Below the pieces are notes generated by a model. The model was not told where the DNA came from. It did no database searches and worked only from the letters and a program-made list of their open reading frames with translations. Position numbers and translations under genes: made by a program. Source: Luteibacter rhizovicinus (GTDB taxonomy: Bacteria > Pseudomonadota > Gammaproteobacteria > Xanthomonadales > Rhodanobacteraceae). Taken from it: DNA of 64,000 bases. Position 1 is the first letter of the stretch, and each line of letters begins with the position of its first letter. Below are positions 58,041 through 64,000 of the stretch, piece after piece. The DNA lies in the NCBI RefSeq assembly GCF_004342265.1, contig NZ_SMCS01000001.1, positions 434,001-498,000 of the forward strand. The letters run 5' to 3'.

Positions 58041-58523
58041 TCAGGCCTTGATCGCTTCCAGCATCGACTTGGCGGTGGATACGCGAAATTCGCCCGGTGC
58101 TTCGACGTGCAATACCTTCACTACGCCATCTTCGGCATAAAGCGCGAAGCGCTTCGCACGAATGCCCATGCCATGCGCGCTGCCATCGAGCTCGAGGCCA
58201 AGTGCCTTGGTAAATTCGGCATTGCCGTCGGCGAGCATCTTCAGATCCGCCGGTACGCCCTGGGATTCGCCCCATGCGTGCATCACGAATGCATCGTTGA
58301 CCGAAAAACAAAGCACGTCGACACCGAGTGCGCGGAAGTCTTCGATGTGGTTTACATAACCGGGCAAATGCTTGTTGGAACACGTGGGTGTGAACGCGCC
58401 GGGTACCGCGAACAGAACCACCTTGCGGCCTTCGAAAAGCTCTTTCGTCGAAACCGGCTTCACGCCGTCGTCGAACGTATTGAGCACAGCGTCGGGGATG
58501 CGGTCGCCAGTCTGGATCGTCAT
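58041..58523 (-). CDS. Peroxiredoxin (Prx5/type II-like)
   Basis: 160 residues reducing peroxides with a cysteine thiol. The active-site segment is VPGAFTPTCSNKHLPGYV with peroxidatic Cys48; a second cysteine is at 72 (VDVLCFSVND), as in atypical 2-Cys Prx5-group enzymes, which use glutathione or glutaredoxin. ATG at 58523. It diverges from the Hsp20 gene with about 167 bases between. Confidence 0.93.
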   Translation of the reverse strand: MTIQTGDRIPDAVLNTFDDGVKPVSTKELFEGRKVVLFAVPGAFTPTCSNKHLPGYVNHIEDFRALGVDVLCFSVNDAFVMHAWGESQGVPADLKMLADGNAEFTKALGLELDGSAHGMGIRAKRFALYAEDGVVKVLHVEAPGEFRVSTAKSMLEAIKA

Positions 58524-58690
58524 GGTGGGATGCTCGGATGAGGGATAGCGGGCAGTGTAGGCGCGCTATGTGACTGAAGGAAAGACAACCGGCTCCGTCT
58601 CCCGCGAGGGCGGCCCTTGAATCGCGGCACGCCGGTCCAATCTTCTTCCCCAGACGGTCATGGGACCGAAAACCTTTTGGAGACAATACG

Positions 58691-59143
58691 ATGAGCCAGC
58701 TTCATTCGACTTCATGGCGCCACGCTCAGGTCCTGCCGGGCGATATTCGCCAGGTGTTCGATCGCTTCTTCGGACAGGAGGAGAAGGCACCGGCGAGCAC
58801 GGCGAACAGCCAGTGGGTGCCACGCGTCGACATTCGTGAAGAGGCCCAGCGCTTCCTTATCCTGGCCGATATCCCTGGCGTCGATCCGTCCGATATCGAA
58901 ATCCAGATGGACAAGGGTGTCCTCACCATCAAGGGCGAGCGTAAGGTCGCTACTGAGGCGGATGCCGGCAAGTACAGCCGCGCCGAGCGTGCGCATGGCC
59001 AGTTCCATCGTCGTTTCGCGCTGCCGGACAGCGCCGATGCCGATGGAATTACCGCTACGGGCAAGCATGGCGTGCTCGAAATCGTCATTCCCAAGAAGGC
59101 CGAAACCACGCCGCGTCGGATTTCCATTAACGCCGCGGGCTGA
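58691..59143 (+). CDS. Small heat shock protein Hsp20
   Basis: 150 residues with an alpha-crystallin domain: VPRVDIREEAQRFLILADIPGVDPSDIEIQMDKGVLTIKGERK, FHRRFALPDSADADGITATGKHGVLEIVIPK, then the C-terminal extension RRISIN with an I-x-I-like motif. ATP-independent holdase. CTTGAA at 58616-58621 followed 15 bases later by CCAATCTT may be a heat-shock sigma32-type promoter, but the match is partial. GGAG precedes the ATG. It is followed by a DnaJ-type gene. Confidence 0.93.
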   Translation: MSQLHSTSWRHAQVLPGDIRQVFDRFFGQEEKAPASTANSQWVPRVDIREEAQRFLILADIPGVDPSDIEIQMDKGVLTIKGERKVATEADAGKYSRAERAHGQFHRRFALPDSADADGITATGKHGVLEIVIPKKAETTPRRISINAAG

Positions 59144-59236
59144 ATGCCTTATCTTGGATGACCTGACCCGCGGCGAATGCGAGTTCGCCGCGGGTATTTC
59201 TGTTTCCATGGTTGTGACACAAGCCCGGGAGAGCCT

Positions 59237-60160
59237 GTGGAGTTCAAGGATTATTACGATGCGCTGGGGGTAAAGCCCGAGGCGACGGACGCCGAGATCA
59301 AGGCGGCCTACCGCAAGCTTGCGCGCAAATATCACCCCGACAAGAACAAGGAAGCCGGGGCGGAAGAGAAGTTCAAGACGATCAACGAGGCGAACGAGGT
59401 TCTGAAGGACCCCGAGAAGCGTAGCGCCTACGATCAGGTCCGCGCCGGCGGCTATCGTTCCGGCGAGCAGTTCCGGCCGCCGCCGGGCTGGGGCCAGCAG
59501 CAGGGCCAGGGTTTCGATTTCGGCAATATGGGTGGCGGCGGGGGTGGTGGGGATTTCAGCGATTTCTTCGAAAGCCTGTTCGGCGGTCGTGCCGCTGGCG
59601 CGCGTGGACAGGCGCAGTCCCATGCCCGTCGTGGCCGGGACATTCAGGCCCGTATCGATACGGACCTGCATACCGCTTATCACGGCGGCAAGACCCGCCT
59701 TGTGCTGAACGATTCGGCCGGCGGCGAGCGCGTGCTCGAGGTGAAGATTCCCGCGGGTATTCAGGCCGGGCAGGTGATTCGTCTGGCCGGCCAGGGACAT
59801 GCCGGTTCCGGTGGCGGCCCTTCGGGCGACCTGTTGCTGGAAGTGGGTATCCGCGACGACGCACGCTTCCGCCTGGAAGGCCGGACGGTGCTGCATACGC
59901 TGCCGATCTCGCCCTGGGAAGCGGCATTGGGCGCCTCGGTGCCCGTGCCGACGCTGGGCGGGCATGTCGACCTGCGTATTCCGGCAGGCTCGCAGTCGGG
60001 CCGCAAACTGCGTCTGAAGGGGCGCGGTATGCCGGGTTCGGAGCCGGGCGATCAGATCGTGGTGCTGGAAATCCGCGTGCCGGTGGCCGACACGCATGAA
60101 GAGAAAGCGGCGTTCGAAGAGCTGAAGGACGCATTTCCCGACTTCGATCCGCGTCGTTGA
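59237..60160 (+). CDS. CbpA-type DnaJ co-chaperone
   Basis: 307 residues, GTG start. J domain with the HPD motif at 33-35 ([11 protein letters not shown]), a Gly/Phe-rich linker ([14 protein letters not shown]...DFFESLFGG), and the DnaJ C-terminal domains I/II ([58 protein letters not shown]). The zinc-finger domain of DnaJ is absent, as in CbpA. It stimulates Hsp70 ATPase. It lies 93 bases after hsp20, a stress-chaperone pair. Confidence 0.93.
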   Translation: MEFKDYYDALGVKPEATDAEIKAAYRKLARKYHPDKNKEAGAEEKFKTINEANEVLKDPEKRSAYDQVRAGGYRSGEQFRPPPGWGQQQGQGFDFGNMGGGGGGGDFSDFFESLFGGRAAGARGQAQSHARRGRDIQARIDTDLHTAYHGGKTRLVLNDSAGGERVLEVKIPAGIQAGQVIRLAGQGHAGSGGGPSGDLLLEVGIRDDARFRLEGRTVLHTLPISPWEAALGASVPVPTLGGHVDLRIPAGSQSGRKLRLKGRGMPGSEPGDQIVVLEIRVPVADTHEEKAAFEELKDAFPDFDPRR

Positions 60161-60167
60161 CGCGGGA

Positions 60168-60198
60168 ACGGGAGCCTGGCCGGATGGCCGGCTCCCGT
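60168..60198. terminator. Hairpin between convergent dnaJ-like and pilH genes
   Basis: ACGGGAGCC-T-GGCC, loop GGAT, GGCC-GGCTCCCGT. Strong stem, but no T-run on either side; possibly a bidirectional stop or 3' stabiliser. Confidence 0.4.
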
Positions 60199-60209
60199 AG
60201 CTGCCCCGG

Positions 60210-60575
60210 TCAGGCGGGCAGCAGTTCCTTGAGCGTACGAATCAGCTCTTCTTCCTTGATGGGCTTCACGACATACGCCTTGGCTCCCTGGCGGAGCCCC
60301 CAGACCTTGTCGGTATCCTGATCCTTCGTGGTGACCAGCACGATGGGGATGTGCGCGGTGGTGGGTTCCTTGCTGATCGTGCGGGTGGCCTGGAAGCCGT
60401 TCAAGTTCGGCATCACCACGTCCATCAGGATCAGGTCGGGAAGCTCGCGTTTTGCCGCTTCGACACCTGCGGCGCCGTCTTCGGCCGTAACGGCCTCATG
60501 TCCCAGTTTCTCGACGATGCGCTTGATTCCAAGCAGCTGCGACGGCGAATCGTCGACGATCAGGATACGCGCCAT
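60210..60575 (-). CDS. pilH: PilH-like CheY response regulator
   Basis: 121-residue single receiver domain. Acidic pocket D8-D9, phospho-acceptor Asp52 (LILMDVVMPNLNGFQATR), Thr in VLVTTKDQDTDKVWGLRQGAKAYVVKPI, and the conserved Lys. The FQATR...TTKDQxTDKVWGxRQGA string matches P. aeruginosa PilH closely. PilH works in the Pil-Chp chemosensory system controlling type IV pilus twitching. Here it stands alone, leftward, without pilG or the chp kinase next to it. Confidence 0.87.
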   Translation of the reverse strand: MARILIVDDSPSQLLGIKRIVEKLGHEAVTAEDGAAGVEAAKRELPDLILMDVVMPNLNGFQATRTISKEPTTAHIPIVLVTTKDQDTDKVWGLRQGAKAYVVKPIKEEELIRTLKELLPA

Positions 60576-60769
60576 ACTTTCCCCCGGGTTGAACCCGTTA
60601 GTTATTCTCTGACGCCACCCGAGATCGGTGACGTCTTCTGCAGTGCCGTTCCCCGGAACGTCACGTCCCGACGGGGAGCGGCACCCCTGCGAACGGTCAT
60701 TCTACTGTTACATGCTCGTACATCAATGGTTAAGCGTCGAATGCGTGCACAGGCAAGTACTTGCGTGCC

Positions 60770-61762
60770 TCAATCGGCGATGCGTACGACCGTGCGGCCG
60801 AACGATTCGCCCTTCAGCATCGTATCGAAGACGGACGGAAGCGTGGGCAGATCGATTTCGCGCGTGCATATCGTCGCCAGATGCGCGGGTTTCCAGTCGC
60901 TGGCGAGCCTGCGCCAGATCTCGTCGCGCAGATCCCGCGACGTACCCGCCGAAGCGATGCCGAGCAGGCTCACTCCGCGAATGATGAAGGGCATGACGGT
61001 GGTCGGCAGCTCCGGACTTCCCGCCAGACCGCAGATAGCGACGTTGCCATAAGGCGCGATCAGCGGCAGCAGTCCTGCGAGCATGCCGCCGCCGACATTG
61101 TCGAGCGCGCCGCCGAACCGCGCCGAGTCCATCGGCTTGCCGCTGAAGCTCAGGGAGTGACGGTCGATGCATTCGGCGGCACCCACGGTGCGCAATGTAT
61201 CGAAACGATCGGCTTTGCCGCTGATCGCATGCACGGTGAAGCCAGCGCGGGTGAAGATATCGATCGCCAGCATGCCCACGCCACCCGTGGCGCCCGTGAC
61301 GGCGATCGGGCCGTGCCCGGGCGACTGCCTGTTATCGAGCATGCGCAGCAGCGACAGAGCGGCCGTGAAGCCAGCCGTACCGAGGATCATGGCTTCGCGT
61401 GCGGTGAGGCCGGCGGGCAGGGGAATCGTCCATTCGGCCGGCAGGCGGACGTATTCGCCATAGCCGCCGTCGCGCGTCTCGGACAAACCGCTGCCGGTGC
61501 ACAGGACCTTGTCGCCTTCGCGAAAGCTGGCCGCCGTCGAGGCTACGACCGTACCCGCGACGTCGATGCCGCCGTTGAGCGGAAAGCGCCGGAGGATTTT
61601 GCCCTTGCCGGTGCCCGCGAGTGCATCCTTGTAATTCACCGACGACCATTCGACCTTGACCAGCACTTCGCCGGCACTGAGCGCGTCGGTGTCCATGGTT
61701 TCGAGTCCGCTGCGGTAGCCGGTGTCGTCCTGGTGGATGCGGAAGGCTTTGAGGGAGGTCAT
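60770..61762 (-). CDS. acuI: AcuI/YhdH-type acrylyl-CoA reductase (MDR family)
   Basis: 330 residues. The start MTSLKAFRIHQDDTGYRS, then VEWSSVNYKDALAGTGKGKILRRFPLNGGIDVAGTV, DGGYGEYVRLP, the NADPH motif VTGATGGVGMLAIDI, and the C-terminal GVSLLGIASAG match YhdH/AcuI, which reduces acryloyl-CoA to propionyl-CoA with NADPH. No zinc ligands are seen, consistent with the zinc-free branch. The frame continues upstream into repeat copy E and the ATG at 61762 is taken as the start. The 194 bases between this gene and pilH show nothing clear. Confidence 0.9.
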   Translation of the reverse strand: MTSLKAFRIHQDDTGYRSGLETMDTDALSAGEVLVKVEWSSVNYKDALAGTGKGKILRRFPLNGGIDVAGTVVASTAASFREGDKVLCTGSGLSETRDGGYGEYVRLPAEWTIPLPAGLTAREAMILGTAGFTAALSLLRMLDNRQSPGHGPIAVTGATGGVGMLAIDIFTRAGFTVHAISGKADRFDTLRTVGAAECIDRHSLSFSGKPMDSARFGGALDNVGGGMLAGLLPLIAPYGNVAICGLAGSPELPTTVMPFIIRGVSLLGIASAGTSRDLRDEIWRRLASDWKPAHLATICTREIDLPTLPSVFDTMLKGESFGRTVVRIAD

Positions 61763-61795
61763 GGACAAATCCTCATGCTGGGTCATGGCGAAACT

Positions 61796-61924
61796 TGCAG
61801 GAGCCCGCTTGCGGGCGAGAGCCAACAGGGCGGTGAAGACGGATGCTTACATCCGCGAGCCCGATGGTCTGGCTGCGGATGCCACGCGGCTACGTTGGCT
61901 TTCGCCCGCAAGCGGGCTCCTGCA
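61796..61924 (+). repeat. Dispersed TIR element, copy E
   Basis: 129 bases, TGCAGGAGCCCGCTTGCGGGCG at the left and its inverse at the right; interior GCCAACAGGGCG, GAAGACGGATGC, CTGCGGATGCCACGC. It lies between the LOG gene and acuI, both leftward, so it would be part of any joint transcript. Confidence 0.86.
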
Positions 61925-61936
61925 GACAGCAAGCGA

Positions 61937-62533
61937 TCACGCCTTTACGGTTTTCTCATTGATCCACTTCGGCGTATAGCCCGACTCGTAGTGCTTCATC
62001 CAGTCGAACAGCGCATCGATGTCCTGGCCGAACCATACGCCGTCGCGCTGTTCCGCGCGTACGAAACCTTCGGCCACCATGTGATCCATGCTGGCGGACA
62101 GTTGCGAATAGAAACCGCGCACGTCGAGGAACGCACAAGGGTAGGCATGCAGGCCGAGTTGCGCCCAGGTGAGCATCTCGAACATCTCGTCCATCGTGCC
62201 GAAGCCGCCGGGCAGGGCGACGAAGGCCTGGGACAGTTCGTACATGCGCGTCTTGCGCTGGTGCATCGTCTCGACAACATGCAGCTCGGAAAGCCCCTTG
62301 TGCGCGACTTCCTTTTCGACCAGTTGCCGAGGAATCACGCCGATAACGCGGCCGCCCGCGGCGAGCACCGAGTCGGCGACGATGCCCATGAGGCCGACCT
62401 TGCCGCCGCCATACACAAGGGCGATGCCCTCATCGGCAAGACGCTTGCCGAAGGCGGCGGCCTTCTCCGCGTACTCGGGATGCGTACCGCTGTTCGAGCC
62501 GCAGTACACGCAAAGGGATTTGATGTCGTGCAT
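61937..62533 (-). CDS. LOG-family (TIGR00730) Rossmann-fold protein
   Basis: 198 residues. LCVYCGSNSGTHPEY at the N-terminus, LVYGGGKVGLMG, the MHQRKTRM motif and PGGFGTMDE at 108-116 are the LOG/lysine-decarboxylase-like signature. Such proteins are usually nucleotide 5'-monophosphate phosphoribohydrolases (cytokinin riboside hydrolase activity in several bacteria); the physiological substrate here is not known. ATG 62533. It is leftward, downstream of lpd past a terminator. Confidence 0.92.
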   Translation of the reverse strand: MHDIKSLCVYCGSNSGTHPEYAEKAAAFGKRLADEGIALVYGGGKVGLMGIVADSVLAAGGRVIGVIPRQLVEKEVAHKGLSELHVVETMHQRKTRMYELSQAFVALPGGFGTMDEMFEMLTWAQLGLHAYPCAFLDVRGFYSQLSASMDHMVAEGFVRAEQRDGVWFGQDIDALFDWMKHYESGYTPKWINEKTVKA

Positions 62534-62545
62534 GGGTAACTCCGT

Positions 62546-62584
62546 AAAAAGAAGAGCCCGCCCATGCAGGGCATGAGCGGGCTC
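62546..62584 (-). terminator. Intrinsic terminator after lpd
   Basis: On the minus strand, GAGCCCGC-T-CATGC pairs with GCATG-G-GCGGGCTC (62554-62584) and is followed by TTCTTTTT. Confidence 0.85.
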
Positions 62585-62603
62585 GGTATCGCGAACGCTG
62601 CTA

Positions 62604-64000
<1,397 letters not shown>

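Overview
This 64-kb window comes from a high-GC gammaproteobacterial chromosome. The gene orders yceD-rpmF-fabHDG-acpP-fabF-pabB-pabC-mltG-tmk-holB-pilZ, nuoA-N followed by initiator tRNA, and rimP-nusA-infB-rbfA-truB-rpsO-pnp, together with a class III phaE-phaC pair, point to the Xanthomonadales (Lysobacterales). The best guess is Rhodanobacteraceae (Luteibacter/Dyella type). That placement is inferred from gene order and protein resemblance, not from a search.

Layout. 1-3.5 kb: a MoxR ATPase cut by the window edge, a divergent GT39-type membrane glycosyltransferase, and a leftward pair of a coiled-coil membrane protein and a YceF-type Maf pyrophosphatase. 3.6-15.7 kb: one long rightward block for L32, type II fatty-acid synthesis, p-aminobenzoate synthesis, peptidoglycan strand termination (MltG), dTMP kinase, DNA polymerase III delta-prime and PilZ, with a PIG-L deacetylase placed between holB and pilZ. 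15.7-30.7 kb: the complete 14-gene respiratory complex I operon, from an extended -10 promoter to an intrinsic terminator. 30.78-30.86 kb: initiator tRNA-fMet with its own consensus promoter and terminator.

30.9-41.75 kb is an accessory block lying between tRNA-fMet and rimP, which are neighbours in many gammaproteobacteria (metY-rimP-nusA-infB in E. coli). It holds a low-GC RHS toxin-like gene with a probable immunity gene, a frameshifted methyltransferase, a DUF2268-like metalloprotease, two ABM-family monooxygenase-like proteins (one behind a near-perfect SoxR box), an FAD-dependent dehydrogenase, a serine hydrolase, a 5'-truncated serine hydrolase remnant, a small zinc-ribbon protein and an AraC regulator.

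41.75-51.4 kb returns to core genes: rimP-nusA-infB-rbfA-truB-rpsO-pnp, preceded by a leader with two terminator hairpins, and with a strong hairpin in the rpsO leader. 51.4-64 kb: phaE-phaC, mtnA-gtrA, gyrA, a peroxiredoxin, Hsp20, a CbpA-type DnaJ protein, PilH, an AcuI/YhdH reductase, a LOG-family protein and lpd (cut by the window edge). Five copies of a ~130-139 bp terminal-inverted-repeat element (REP/BIME or MITE-like) lie between genes from 40 kb onward; none are seen in the first 40 kb.

The most interesting leads are the RHS/immunity cassette, the SoxR-box-controlled monooxygenase gene, the dispersed element family, the structured leaders of rimP-nusA and rpsO, and alanine at GyrA position 83.
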